From the NCBI GenBank assembly GCA_026646655.1, contig JAPKHT010000037.1, positions 1 to 40,282 on the forward strand: 40,282 nucleotides of DNA, in the 5' to 3' direction. The position numbers were made by a program, and so were the translations under genes. Below, piece by piece: positions 17,268 through 25,316 of this stretch. This DNA comes from JADLBR01 sp020847615 (GTDB taxonomy: Bacteria; Verrucomicrobiota; Verrucomicrobiia; JADLBR01). The notes under the pieces are model-generated. The model made no database searches and had not been told where the DNA came from. It saw only the letters and a program-made list of their open reading frames with translations. The first letter of the stretch is position 1. Every line of letters starts with the position of its first letter.

Positions 17268-18449
17268 ATGGCGCAGGGAAGGACTCCGAGGGCGACGCGG
17301 GCGGCCGCGGACCTCCTCCCCTGCGCGCAGCGCGACGAGGACTCGCGGGGCCGGGAGCACTTTGAGGAACAGCACAGGTTCCGCGGCGCGTTCCAGCGCG
17401 ACCGTGACCGCATCGTGCACTCGCGGTCGTTCCGGCGGCTCGAGTACAAGACGCAGGTCTTCCTCAACGGCACCGGCGACCACTACCGCACGCGGCTGAC
17501 GCACACCATCGAGGTCGCGTCCGTGAGCCGCACCGTGGCCCGCGAGCTGCGCCTCAACGAGGACCTCGCCGAATGCATCGCCCTCGCCCACGACCTGGGT
17601 CACTCGCCCTTCGGCCACGCGGGGGAGAACGCCCTCAACGAGTTGATGCTCAGCCACGGGGGTTTCGAGCACAATGTCCAGAGCCTCCGCATCGTCGAGG
17701 AACTCGAGGTCAAGTACCCGGAGCACAACGGCCTCAACCTCACCTGGGAGGTCCGCGAGGGCCTCAAGAAGGGCCGGCTCGACGACCTCGACTGCGAGAT
17801 CGCCCTGGGCTTCACGCCCCTCCAGCCCAGCCTCGAGGCCCAGATCGTCGATATCTCCGACGAGATCGCCTACACATGCGCCGACCTCGACGACTCGCTC
17901 GAGTCCGAGCTGGTGACCCTCGCCTCGCTCTCCGAGGTCCCGCTCTGGCGCCGCGTCGAGGGCGCCGTCCTCGGCCAGTATCCCCGGCTCGAGCCCAACC
18001 GCCTGCGGGCATGCGCCGTCCGCTGCCTCATGGACCTCCTCGTCGAGGACGCCATCTCGGCGACCCGTGAGCTGGTCGCCGCGGCCAGGCCCGCGGGCGC
18101 GGATGACGTCCGTCGCCACCCGGAGCCGCTGGCCAAGTTCGGCCCCGACATGGAGTACGACCTCCAGCTCATGCGGGATTTTCTCCACGAGAATTTCTAC
18201 CATCACGAGATCGTCACGGGGCTCAACCGCCGCGGCGCCGCCATCCTCGATGCCCTCTTCGAGGCGTTCGTGCGCAACCCCACGCTCATGGGCCCGCACG
18301 CCGTGCGCCGCATCAAGAAGGACGGCGTCCACCGCGCCGCCTGCGACTTTCTCGCCGGCATGACGGACAGCTACGCCAGGATCCAGTTCGACGCCCTGAT
18401 CGGCGACCTCGACCCCCTGTCGGGACTCCGATTTCGCGCGCGCGAGTGA
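17268..18449 (+). CDS. dgt: Deoxyguanosinetriphosphate triphosphohydrolase-like protein (HD domain)
   Basis: This 393-residue cytoplasmic protein has a clear HD-domain metal site: RLTHTIEVASVSRT (His), LAHDLGHSPFGHAGE (His-Asp) and IVDISDEIAYTCADLDD (Asp). The leading block DRIVHSRSFRRLEYKTQVF is diagnostic of dGTPase-like proteins, which hydrolyse dNTPs to the nucleoside and triphosphate. Length fits the shorter bacterial type II dGTPase-like proteins. It follows DUF4230 by 70 bp and precedes hcp by about 100 bp. The ATG at 17268 is the only sensible start. Confidence 0.93.
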   Translation: MAQGRTPRATRAAADLLPCAQRDEDSRGREHFEEQHRFRGAFQRDRDRIVHSRSFRRLEYKTQVFLNGTGDHYRTRLTHTIEVASVSRTVARELRLNEDLAECIALAHDLGHSPFGHAGENALNELMLSHGGFEHNVQSLRIVEELEVKYPEHNGLNLTWEVREGLKKGRLDDLDCEIALGFTPLQPSLEAQIVDISDEIAYTCADLDDSLESELVTLASLSEVPLWRRVEGAVLGQYPRLEPNRLRACAVRCLMDLLVEDAISATRELVAAARPAGADDVRRHPEPLAKFGPDMEYDLQLMRDFLHENFYHHEIVTGLNRRGAAILDALFEAFVRNPTLMGPHAVRRIKKDGVHRAACDFLAGMTDSYARIQFDALIGDLDPLSGLRFRARE

Positions 18450-18472
18450 GCCCTCGGATTTCGCGGGAGATG

Positions 18473-18486
18473 TTGATCTGGATCAA
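18473..18486 (+). promoter_or_regulatory. FNR-type operator upstream of hcp
   Basis: TTGAT-CTGG-ATCAA is a perfect FNR/CRP-family palindrome centred at 18479.5. A plausible -10 element TAGCTT at 18509-18514 would put the transcription start near 18521, giving a -41.5 spacing typical of class II activation. This suggests that hcp is switched on by an FNR- or HcpR-like regulator under low oxygen or nitrosative stress. The regulator gene is not in this window. Confidence 0.75.
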
Positions 18487-18540
18487 GGCGCCGGTCCGGG
18501 CGCGGAGCTAGCTTCGTGGCGTTACTGGAACAGCGAACCT

Positions 18541-18546
18541 AAGGAG
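18541..18546 (+). promoter_or_regulatory. Ribosome binding site of hcp
   Basis: AAGGAG lies 5 nt before the ATG at 18552 and fixes that start. It is one of the strongest such sites in the window. Confidence 0.8.
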
Positions 18547-18551
18547 TCATT

Positions 18552-19874
18552 ATGGGAGCGATGTATTGCGATCAGTGCGAACAGACTTTCCGCGGCCTCT
18601 GCTGCACGGATATCGGCGTGTGCGGCAAGGACCCCGACATGGAATCCCTGCAGAAGATCCTGCTCTACGGGCTGAAGGGCATGGCGGCGTACAAGCATCA
18701 CGCCCGCCGGCTCGGCAAGGTCGACGAGGAGGCCGATGCCTTCGAGGAGGAGGCGCTGTTCGCGACCGTGACCAACGTGAATTTCGACATCGATAGCCTC
18801 TTCGAGATGGTGCTCGAGTGCGGGAAGATCAACCTGAAGGTCATGCAGATGCTCAACGACGGCCACGTCGAGGTCATGGGGAAACCCGGGCCGGTCGAGG
18901 TGGCGGAGGGCATCCAGGAGGGTCCGGGGATCCTCGTGACGGGCCACGACATGGTGGACCTCAAGGATCTCCTCGAGCAGAGCGCGGGCCAGGGCGTCAA
19001 CGTCTACACGCACGGCGAGATGCTCCCCGCGCACCAGTACCCCGAGCTGCGCAAGCACCCCCACCTCAAGGGCCATTACGGTGACGCGTGGCAGAAGCAG
19101 CGCGACGAATTCCAGCGCTTCGGCGGCCCCATCCTCGGCACGACCAACTGCGTCCTCATCCCCCGCGCCGAGAACACCTACCTCGATCGCTTCTTCACGA
19201 CGCGCGCCACGGCGGTGCCCGGCGCCACGCGCCTCAAGACCAACGACTTCTCCGCCGTCATCCGGCGCGCGAAAGAGATCGGGCCCCTGACGCCGACGCC
19301 GATCAAGAAGTCGACCATCGGTTTCCACTACAGCGCCATCCTCGGCCTGGCCGGGGAGATCGTCGAGGCGGTCAAGGCCGGCAAGATCCGCCGCTTCTTC
19401 GTCATCGGTGGCTGCGATGGCGCGGAGCCCGGGCGCAACTATTTCGCCGATTTTGCGGCGGGCGCCCCCGAGGACACCATGATCCTCACGCTCGGCTGCG
19501 GCAAGTACCGCATCCGCAACCACGACTATGGCACGATCGCGCTCAACGGCAGCCGCGTGCCGCGCCTGCTGGACATGGGCCAGTGCAACGATGCCTACGG
19601 CGCGATCCAGGTCGCCCTGGCGCTGGCCGGCGCCTTCAAGTGCGGCGTCAACGACCTGCCCCTGACCCTCGTGATCTCCTGGTTCGAGCAGAAGGCCGTG
19701 GCGGTTCTCCTGACCTTGCTCTCGCTCGGCGTGAAGGGTATCCGGCTGGGCCCCGCCCTGCCCGCCTTCATCAGCCCCAACGTGCTCAAGATCCTCCAGG
19801 AGAAGTTCGAGCTTGGGCCCATCGGCAAGGACGGCCGCGCCGATGTCGCCAAGGTCATGGCCGGCAAGGCGTGA
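18552..19874 (+). CDS. hcp: Hybrid-cluster protein / hydroxylamine reductase, class III-like
   Basis: This 440-residue protein has the N-terminal cubane motif C6-x2-C9-x8-C18-x5-C24 (YCDQCEQ ... GVCGK). All hybrid-cluster ligands expected from the family are visible in short blocks: GHDMVDL (His), THGEMLPAH (Glu), GTTNCVLIP (Cys), GGCDGAEPGRNYF (Cys), LGCGKYR (Cys), DMGQCNDAYG (Cys) and SWFEQKAVA (Glu and Lys). Length is about 100 residues short of class I and II Hcp (about 540-550), consistent with class III, which lacks part of the first helical domain. Hcp proteins reduce NO or hydroxylamine. An FNR-type operator lies just upstream. It is cytoplasmic, and no hcr reductase gene follows. Confidence 0.93.
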   Translation: MGAMYCDQCEQTFRGLCCTDIGVCGKDPDMESLQKILLYGLKGMAAYKHHARRLGKVDEEADAFEEEALFATVTNVNFDIDSLFEMVLECGKINLKVMQMLNDGHVEVMGKPGPVEVAEGIQEGPGILVTGHDMVDLKDLLEQSAGQGVNVYTHGEMLPAHQYPELRKHPHLKGHYGDAWQKQRDEFQRFGGPILGTTNCVLIPRAENTYLDRFFTTRATAVPGATRLKTNDFSAVIRRAKEIGPLTPTPIKKSTIGFHYSAILGLAGEIVEAVKAGKIRRFFVIGGCDGAEPGRNYFADFAAGAPEDTMILTLGCGKYRIRNHDYGTIALNGSRVPRLLDMGQCNDAYGAIQVALALAGAFKCGVNDLPLTLVISWFEQKAVAVLLTLLSLGVKGIRLGPALPAFISPNVLKILQEKFELGPIGKDGRADVAKVMAGKA

Positions 19875-19958
19875 CGCGCCGTTGGGCGTCGCCCCGCCTT
19901 TTGCCCGACCCCGGGGGACGGACCGCCAGTGTCCCACCCCCGGTGGTAGGTTGGGGGC

Positions 19959-20597
19959 GTGAGACTTGACGCATTCTTGGACGTCGTCCGAAAGGCGGAC
20001 CAGCCCGTCGTATTGCTCGAGGGGACGCGGGCCCTGCCGGACGCCGAGCGGCCTGCGCTCGCACGCCTGGCGCGCGCGCTGGCGACGCTCCTGCCGGGCG
20101 CCATATTCCGCAGTGGGAACGCCCCCGGTTCCGACGCCGCGTTCGTGGAGGGCGTTGCGGCCGTGGACCAGCGCCGGATCGAGGTCGTGCTTCCACACCC
20201 CGGGCATCGCGGCTCGTGGATGCCCAGGGGCGCCTACGCGGCCAGCATCAACGACATCTCACGCCAGACCCTGCGCGCGCTGGTCGCGCTCACGGGCAGC
20301 GTGACGCCGCGCCACATGGCGCTCGCCGAGAAGTTTGAGCCCGTTGGGTCGCGCCTGCCCCCGAAGCCCGAGGCCATCATCCGGCTCATCTTGCGCGACG
20401 CGCTCAAGGTCGTGGGCGACCCCGACACGGTTCTGGCGCCCGCCACCGTCGGCATCTTTCGCGAGAACTTGGAAGACCCCGATGCCGGGGGCACCGGTCA
20501 CACTATCCGCTGCTGCCGCGAGATGGGCGTGCCTGTCGTGCTGAGCCACGACTGGCGGCGGTGGCTGCGGCAACTGGGTGGCGCCCGCCCCTCGTAG
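19959..20597 (+). CDS. SLOG-fold (DprA/LOG-like) protein of unknown function
   Basis: This 212-residue protein starts at a GTG (19959). The block IFRSGNAPGSDAAFVEG resembles the glycine-rich nucleotide-binding motif of the SLOG superfamily (DprA, lysine decarboxylase-like). PHPGHRGSWMPRGAYAAS and SHDWRRWLRQL are further ordered segments, and GGTGHTIRCCREMGVPVVL is a second Rossmann-like loop. SLOG proteins bind nucleotides or nucleotide-derived signals, but the ligand here is unknown. It lies about 85 bp after hcp and its stop is only 5 bp from the convergent stop of the GH16 gene, so no room exists for a conventional terminator between them. Confidence 0.65.
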   Translation: MRLDAFLDVVRKADQPVVLLEGTRALPDAERPALARLARALATLLPGAIFRSGNAPGSDAAFVEGVAAVDQRRIEVVLPHPGHRGSWMPRGAYAASINDISRQTLRALVALTGSVTPRHMALAEKFEPVGSRLPPKPEAIIRLILRDALKVVGDPDTVLAPATVGIFRENLEDPDAGGTGHTIRCCREMGVPVVLSHDWRRWLRQLGGARPS

Positions 20598-20602
20598 CGG
20601 CA

Positions 20603-21853
20603 TCAGGGACCCGCCGGGTCGAATCCCGCGTCGGTGGTCAGCAGGAGCTTGTCGCATCGCGCGTAGAAGCGGGAGGTGTCGATGATCTCGATGACGACGC
20701 TCCCCTTTTCCAGATCGAAGCTGCCCCCGTCCTGCCACGCGAACCCGTCCTTGCGGTGTGTCCCGAATCGCGCGGTGCTGCGCTTGCCCCCGACCGCCAC
20801 GGAGAAGAATCGGGCTGCGGGATGATCCCCGGCGAAATCGCGGCCTCGCACCCAGAGCCGATATTTTCCGCGCTCCGGGATCTGGGCGGTGGTCTTGGCG
20901 GCGATGGCTTTCGCGGGTGCCTTACCCTTCCCCGGCTCCAGGCCCCGGATGGCGCGCGTCCCGTTATCCCACGCCGCCGTCCAGGTCCCGAGTTCCGAGA
21001 ACGCCTCGGCCTCGATCCAGACATCGGTCCCCCGGGACTTTGGAGTCGGGCCCTGGCGCGCCTCGATCTCGCGGATGAACGCGTCCCTGCGCCCGGGATA
21101 CGCGGCGGGGTCGATGGCATAGCATCGCAGGTAGTCGAACAGGCAGCCGCCGTTGCCCGGCCGCGCGTTCCGGTCGGTCGCGATGCAGGTGAGCCAGATG
21201 TGGAAGTCGTTCTGCGGCAGCCCGCGCATGTCCACGGTGCGGATCAGTTTCCCATCGAAGAAGAAGTTGCAGTAGTCGGGCTGGAACTCGAATCCGTAGA
21301 CGTGGAAGTCGCGCGCGAGGTCGTCCGATGTCGCGTGGAGGTCGCGGCTGACGCCCCCCTTGGCGGGGAACCACTCGATGATCCCGTAGCTGAACTCCCG
21401 GGGCCCGTGGGTCCCATAGTGCTCGAAGCAATCGATCTCGATCTTCGGGCGCTCGCGCCATGCGCCGCCTTGCGCGGGATCGGCGAAGGCCTCCATGCTG
21501 CCCAGCCAGGTGGTCCACATGGACTCGTGAAAGCCGGGGCCGCCGTCCATTTTCGCGCGCGTCTCGAAATACCCGTGGCGGTGCCGCCGCTTGGTGATGA
21601 GCCCGCCGCCGGTGGGCAGATCGCCATCCCGGGCGCAGAGCACCTTCATCGCGCCGTCCCCGAGGCTGACGTACTCGGCCTTCCCGATGCAGAAAGGCCG
21701 GATCTTCCCGGTGCGGTGTGTCCACTCGTTGGTATCGACGGCGGGCGCGTCGAACTCGTCGGCCCAGGTCAGTGCGTACCCCGGCGGCACGGTGGCGGGC
21801 GAGCCGGACGCCGCCGCGCAGACCGCGAGGCACAGGATCGCGGGGCGCCTCAT
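20603..21853 (-). CDS. Secreted GH16 family endo-glycanase with C-terminal carbohydrate-binding-like domain
   Basis: This 416-residue protein has a short signal peptide (to about residue 18). The GH16 fold spans about 25-260, starting at ALTWADEFDAPAVDTNEW. The catalytic ExDxxE motif is IEIDCFEHYG, with Glu139 as likely nucleophile, Asp141 assisting and Glu144 as acid/base. FHVYGFEFQPDYCNFFFDG is the usual strand pair after the catalytic site. The last 140 residues form a beta-sandwich (DVWIEAEAFSELG ... FSVAVGG) resembling carbohydrate-binding modules. GH16 members cleave beta-1,3- or beta-1,4-linked glucans or galactans; the closeness to carrageenase, agarase or laminarinase types cannot be settled by eye. 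Its ATG overlaps the GH43-like stop as ATGA. Confidence 0.9.
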   Translation of the reverse strand: MRRPAILCLAVCAAASGSPATVPPGYALTWADEFDAPAVDTNEWTHRTGKIRPFCIGKAEYVSLGDGAMKVLCARDGDLPTGGGLITKRRHRHGYFETRAKMDGGPGFHESMWTTWLGSMEAFADPAQGGAWRERPKIEIDCFEHYGTHGPREFSYGIIEWFPAKGGVSRDLHATSDDLARDFHVYGFEFQPDYCNFFFDGKLIRTVDMRGLPQNDFHIWLTCIATDRNARPGNGGCLFDYLRCYAIDPAAYPGRRDAFIREIEARQGPTPKSRGTDVWIEAEAFSELGTWTAAWDNGTRAIRGLEPGKGKAPAKAIAAKTTAQIPERGKYRLWVRGRDFAGDHPAARFFSVAVGGKRSTARFGTHRKDGFAWQDGGSFDLEKGSVVIEIIDTSRFYARCDKLLLTTDAGFDPAGP

Positions 21854-22902
21854 GGGCCCAGCGGGATCTGGATGTTGAACGAGTGCGCGCGGGTCTTGTC
21901 CGTGTCGGCCGCGCAGAAGAGGACCGCGGGGCGCCCACCCTCAAAATACAACTGTGGCCGCTCGAGGGAATAGAGCCTCTCGACGGAGCCATCGGGCCTG
22001 CGCACCTGCGTCGTCGAGACCAGCGGGTGCTTCGCCAGCCGCCAGTCGAACCCGTCCCCGGATTCGAAGAGCGCGAGCGATTTGCCCGCGCCGGTGAAGA
22101 CGCCGCTGTTGTCCTTCACGACGGCCCAGAAGCGGTCCTCGCCCCGCCAGACGAAGGGATCCTCGGCAGGGAATTTTTCGCCCTCCTTGGTGAACACCGG
22201 CGTCGGATGTTTCTCGAAGGGCCCCTCGGGGTCGGCGGCGGTGGCCACGATGTGCACGACGGGCCCCCCGAAGGGCAGCGGGTTCTTGTCGCCGATGGCC
22301 TTGTAGACCATGAGGTAGCCGCCCTTGCCATCGGCGGTGACGCTGGGGTTGCTGCACGCCAGGGCATCGTAGAAGCCCGGCGTCGGGGCGATCAGCGGGC
22401 GATCGGAGCGCCGCCACGGGCCCTCGGGCCTGTCGGCCACCGCGACGCCGATGCGCTGGTTGTTGCGATGCACCCAGTTCAGGGTCTTCATCTCGACGCC
22501 ATCGCCGGTGTTGCCCATGTAGTAGAGGTGGTACTTGCCGCCGAAGCGCTGGATGGTGGGGTTGTGCGTGCACAGGCCGTCCCAGAATGCCTTGCCGCGC
22601 GGCGGCAGCGTCACATCCGCGTGACGGTAGGGACCGAGGGGCGCATCGGCCACCGCGTGCGCGATCTCCGAGTGCGTCACCCACGCATAATGCCCCAGCG
22701 CGCGCGGCCACCGCGAGTAGTAGAGGTGATATTTGCCGTCGTCGCCCCGGACCATCGTCCCGCACCAGATGTAGAAATTCTCATCGATGAATCTCGCCCC
22801 CGCAGGAGAGGGGCGGATCATCGAGCCAAGGTCTAGATCCGGGCCCGCGGCCACGGCGATCTGGAGCGAAGCGAGGGACGCGAGAAGCCATCGGGTCACC
22901 AT
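21850..22902 (-). CDS. Secreted GH43-like five-bladed beta-propeller glycosidase
   Basis: I chose ATG 22902, which begins a good signal peptide (MVTRWLLASLASLQIAVAAG); in-frame starts at 22911 and 22938 are alternatives. The mature part (about 330 residues) is a beta-propeller with repeated blade signatures: GTMVRGDDGKYHLYYSRWP, HNPTIQRFGGKYHLYYMGN, SNPSVTADGKGGYLMVYK and AEDPFVWRGEDRFWAVVKD. Such aligned Asp/Glu/Asn residues near the propeller axis are typical of GH43/GH32-like clans. The substrate cannot be read. ATGA overlap with the GH16 gene suggests that the two enzymes work together on the same glycan. Some PVC members of this group are annotated only as glycosyl hydrolase-like. Confidence 0.78.
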   Translation of the reverse strand: MVTRWLLASLASLQIAVAAGPDLDLGSMIRPSPAGARFIDENFYIWCGTMVRGDDGKYHLYYSRWPRALGHYAWVTHSEIAHAVADAPLGPYRHADVTLPPRGKAFWDGLCTHNPTIQRFGGKYHLYYMGNTGDGVEMKTLNWVHRNNQRIGVAVADRPEGPWRRSDRPLIAPTPGFYDALACSNPSVTADGKGGYLMVYKAIGDKNPLPFGGPVVHIVATAADPEGPFEKHPTPVFTKEGEKFPAEDPFVWRGEDRFWAVVKDNSGVFTGAGKSLALFESGDGFDWRLAKHPLVSTTQVRRPDGSVERLYSLERPQLYFEGGRPAVLFCAADTDKTRAHSFNIQIPLGP

Positions 22903-22962
22903 GGCTGGCATGTTGGCAAAATGGATCGATGGCGTCACCGGTTTTCGGCGTGACGCGTTCGG

Positions 22963-24228
22963 CTACACCGCTTCCTGCAGCCGCCCCTGTTCGCCGCCAT
23001 CGGGCGCGAAGACGCGGATCGCGCGGACGGGTCGCACCGGGCAGGCCGCCTCGCACGCGCCGCAGCCGGTGCATTTGTCCAAGGACAGCCTCGGGCGCGA
23101 TGAGAAACCATCGGGGGACTCCGCGACCGCCAGCGCCTCGTAGGGGCACTGCGTGATGCACGCCGTGCATTCGCCCCCCGTGGCCAGGAGGCACGTGGAT
23201 TCATCGATCCGGGCGATGCCCATCACCACGCGCCGCTTTTCGGGAAGCCCCAACCGCTCGATCGCGCCGCTGGGGCAGACCTCGGTGCAGCGGTGGCAGT
23301 CCTCGCGGCAGTACCCCGAGTCGAATGAGGCGACGGGGGCGAGCAGCCCCGCCCATCCGTGTTGCAGCGCGTCCTGGCGCAGGATCTGCGGCGGGCAGGC
23401 ACGGATGCAATTGCCGCACCGGATGCACAGGCCCGTGAAGCGGTCCTCGTCGACGGAGCCGGGGGGCCGGATCGCGCCGCGCGCATCGGCGTGGGACGCG
23501 CGCGCCACGGCGCCCCACGCGGCGCCGATGCCCACGCCGATGAAGGTCCGTCGGCCCACCCCATCCTTGGCGATCGCCGCGGGACCGGGACGCCCCGCGG
23601 CGCGAGCCGCAAAAGGCCATCCGATGCGCCGGGCCAACGAGAACGCCCAGTCCTGCATCGCCCCCAGCGGGCAAAAGCGCATGCACCAGAGCCTCGGCTC
23701 AAACAGCTCCAACAGCAGGACCGCCGGCAGGGCGATGCCCGCCACGAAGGCGCACAGGGTCACCGGCCCGCGCCACGCGTTGAGCGCCGCGCCGAACAGC
23801 GCCAGCGGATCCAGCCACAGGAATAGCGGGTAGCCGACCAGGGCGCCGCCCAGCGTCAGCAGGAAGATCCACGAGCCGATCGGCCACTTGAGCGCCGCGC
23901 GCGCGACCGCGCCGCGCCGGTGGTTCCATCGCCCCCGGCAGGCGCCCTGAAGCACGCCCACGGGGCACACGTGCCGGCAAAAGGCGCGCCGCCGCCACAG
24001 CGCCCAGACCAGAATCCCCAGGCCGATCGCGATCGTCCATCGCGCCGCAGGGGCCGCGACCAGCGAACCCACCGCCACCATCGGGCTCGCCACCGCCAGC
24101 GGCACCGCCGCATCCCAGCCCGCGACCAGGGGCCACGCCACCGCCACCGCCGCCAAGAACAGAATACCCCGCAGCCTCCGCAGGAGGCGCTCGCCCGTGC
24201 CCGGTCCCATTTTCTGGGGTTCGCCCAC
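22963..24228 (-). CDS. NapH/MauN-like membrane polyferredoxin with fused ferredoxin domains
   Basis: This product of about 421 residues begins at a GTG (24228) or ATG (24210); neither has a clear ribosome binding site. The first half has four to six membrane helices with two Cys motifs, CRHVCPVGVLQGAC and CMRFCPLGAMQDW, typical of NapH/MauN-type quinol-oxidising polyferredoxins. A second segment (GRRTFIGVGIGAAWG) resembles a Tat-like or anchor sequence, as in NapG. The C-terminal part has four more Cys clusters: CIRCGNCIRACP, CREDCHRCTEVCP, CTACITQCP and CTGCGACEAACP. It looks like a NapH-NapG fusion carrying electrons from the membrane to a periplasmic oxidoreductase. No terminal reductase is adjacent, so its partner is unknown. 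Confidence 0.85.
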   Translation of the reverse strand: MGEPQKMGPGTGERLLRRLRGILFLAAVAVAWPLVAGWDAAVPLAVASPMVAVGSLVAAPAARWTIAIGLGILVWALWRRRAFCRHVCPVGVLQGACRGRWNHRRGAVARAALKWPIGSWIFLLTLGGALVGYPLFLWLDPLALFGAALNAWRGPVTLCAFVAGIALPAVLLLELFEPRLWCMRFCPLGAMQDWAFSLARRIGWPFAARAAGRPGPAAIAKDGVGRRTFIGVGIGAAWGAVARASHADARGAIRPPGSVDEDRFTGLCIRCGNCIRACPPQILRQDALQHGWAGLLAPVASFDSGYCREDCHRCTEVCPSGAIERLGLPEKRRVVMGIARIDESTCLLATGGECTACITQCPYEALAVAESPDGFSSRPRLSLDKCTGCGACEAACPVRPVRAIRVFAPDGGEQGRLQEAV

Positions 24229-24289
24229 GGGATGTCTTGGTAGGGGAAATCCGCGCGGCCCGCCAGTGCGAACGTCGCGCCTCCGCCGA

Positions 24290-24817
24290 TCACCGTTTCT
24301 CGACCACGGCCTCGATCATCCAGTCACCGCCGAAATCCACGGGCGATGCATCCTTGCCCGGCAACCCGACCTTCGAGTGCTTGCCGCCGCCGCTGCTGTC
24401 GTAACTGACATAGACGCCCATCGTCTGCTGCGCCTTGAAGTCCAGGACCACGCAGAACTGCTTCGGCGCGACCGGCGGCTTCTTGAATTTCACCTCGGCC
24501 CACGCCGCCTCGCCGCGCTCGAACTTCTCGTAGGGCGCGGTCTCGGTGTGGAGGATATTCCCGCACCCGGCGTCGGTGACGAAGACATAGAAATCCATGT
24601 CCGGGGCCTTCGGCAGGCCATAGCGGGAGCCGTGGATGCGGACCGCGCGCAGCGCCCAGCCCTCAGACGGGACCTCGAAGGCGATGACCTGGCCGCTGCC
24701 GCCGAGGCTCTTTCGCCCGTCGGGTTTCCCATCGTGGTATTTCAGCACCTGCTGCTCGGCGGCGGACGCGCCGCAGGCGAGCACCATGGCTAGGACAATG
24801 TTCGGGATCGGTTTCAT
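24290..24817 (-). CDS. Secreted beta-rich hypothetical protein
   Basis: A 175-residue protein with a signal peptide (MKPIPNIVLAMVLACGASA). I chose ATG 24817 because an AAAGGAG site lies 7 nt upstream; the ATG at 24823 is only 1 nt from that site. The body contains KYHDGKPDGRKSLGGSGQV, AVRIHGSRYGLPKAPDMDF, FCVVLDFKAQQTMGVYVSY and GGDWMIEAVVEK. I recognise these as a widespread small beta-sandwich often fused to peptidases in PVC and acidobacterial genomes, with no defined function. It starts 14 bp after the GxxExxY stop and so may share its transcript. Confidence 0.7.
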   Translation of the reverse strand: MKPIPNIVLAMVLACGASAAEQQVLKYHDGKPDGRKSLGGSGQVIAFEVPSEGWALRAVRIHGSRYGLPKAPDMDFYVFVTDAGCGNILHTETAPYEKFERGEAAWAEVKFKKPPVAPKQFCVVLDFKAQQTMGVYVSYDSSGGGKHSKVGLPGKDASPVDFGGDWMIEAVVEKR

Positions 24818-24831
24818 ATCCATGCTCCTTT

Positions 24832-25251
24832 TCATTCTCCCGCAGAGGCGCGGAGGCGCGGAGGTTTCTCTTCGTTCAATCGATACACGACGCGGATTAT
24901 TCCATCCTTCATTAGGGCCTCCGAAAAGTTCAACAGATAACCCAGCGCGCAACCCGTGAGCCGAAGGTAAGTTTGCAGTTGTTTCTTTTGATTCGCGCTC
25001 ACGAGTTCCACCGTTTTGAGTTCCACGACGACCATGTTCTCGACGATCAAATCCGCCCGGAAACCCTCGTCGAACCGAATACTCCCATATCGGATGGGAA
25101 TCGGCACCTGCCGTTGGACCTGCAATCCCCGCTGTTGAAGCTCGTGCGCGAGGACGACCTCGTACACGGATTCCAATAGCCCAGGCCCCAGGGTCCGATG
25201 GACGGCGATCGCCGACTGGACCACAATCGTCCCAATGTCGTTTTCCCTCAT
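24832..25251 (-). CDS. GxxExxY family protein
   Basis: About 139 residues from ATG 25251 (MRENDIGTIVVQSAIAVHR); an in-frame ATG at 25260 adds three residues. The name-giving motif is LGPGLLESVYEVVLAHEL. It continues with VQRQVPIPIRYGSIRFDEGF and VELKTVELVSANQKKQLQTYLRL, which has the look of a PD-(D/E)xK nuclease-like core, and then YLLNFSEALMKDGI. The function of the family is unknown. The gene is enclosed by a perfect 18-bp inverted repeat, and the left repeat encodes its last residues, an unusual arrangement that suggests a mobile or self-contained unit. Confidence 0.88.
   Translation of the reverse strand: MRENDIGTIVVQSAIAVHRTLGPGLLESVYEVVLAHELQQRGLQVQRQVPIPIRYGSIRFDEGFRADLIVENMVVVELKTVELVSANQKKQLQTYLRLTGCALGYLLNFSEALMKDGIIRVVYRLNEEKPPRLRASAGE
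24834..24851. repeat. 18-bp inverted repeat, left arm, of the GxxExxY unit
   Basis: ATTCTCCCGCAGAGGCGC is the exact reverse complement of 25265-25282. On the minus strand it encodes the last residues of the GxxExxY protein just before its TGA. Confidence 0.85.
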
Positions 25252-25264
25252 CCCCTGCATCCCT

Positions 25265-25282
25265 GCGCCTCTGCGGGAGAAT
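25265..25282. repeat. 18-bp inverted repeat, right arm, of the GxxExxY unit
   Basis: GCGCCTCTGCGGGAGAAT is the exact reverse complement of 24834-24851. It lies 14 bp upstream of the GxxExxY start. The unit from arm to arm is 449 bp. Confidence 0.85.
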
Positions 25283-25316
25283 TTTCATAGGCGAGCGTTC
25301 CTGAAGGCCCAATCGA

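Noticed and set aside
24818..25312. Long N-terminal extension of the secreted hypothetical protein at 24290
   Set aside because: The extension lies across the GxxExxY gene in another frame. The signal peptide and the ribosome binding site mark 24817 as the start.
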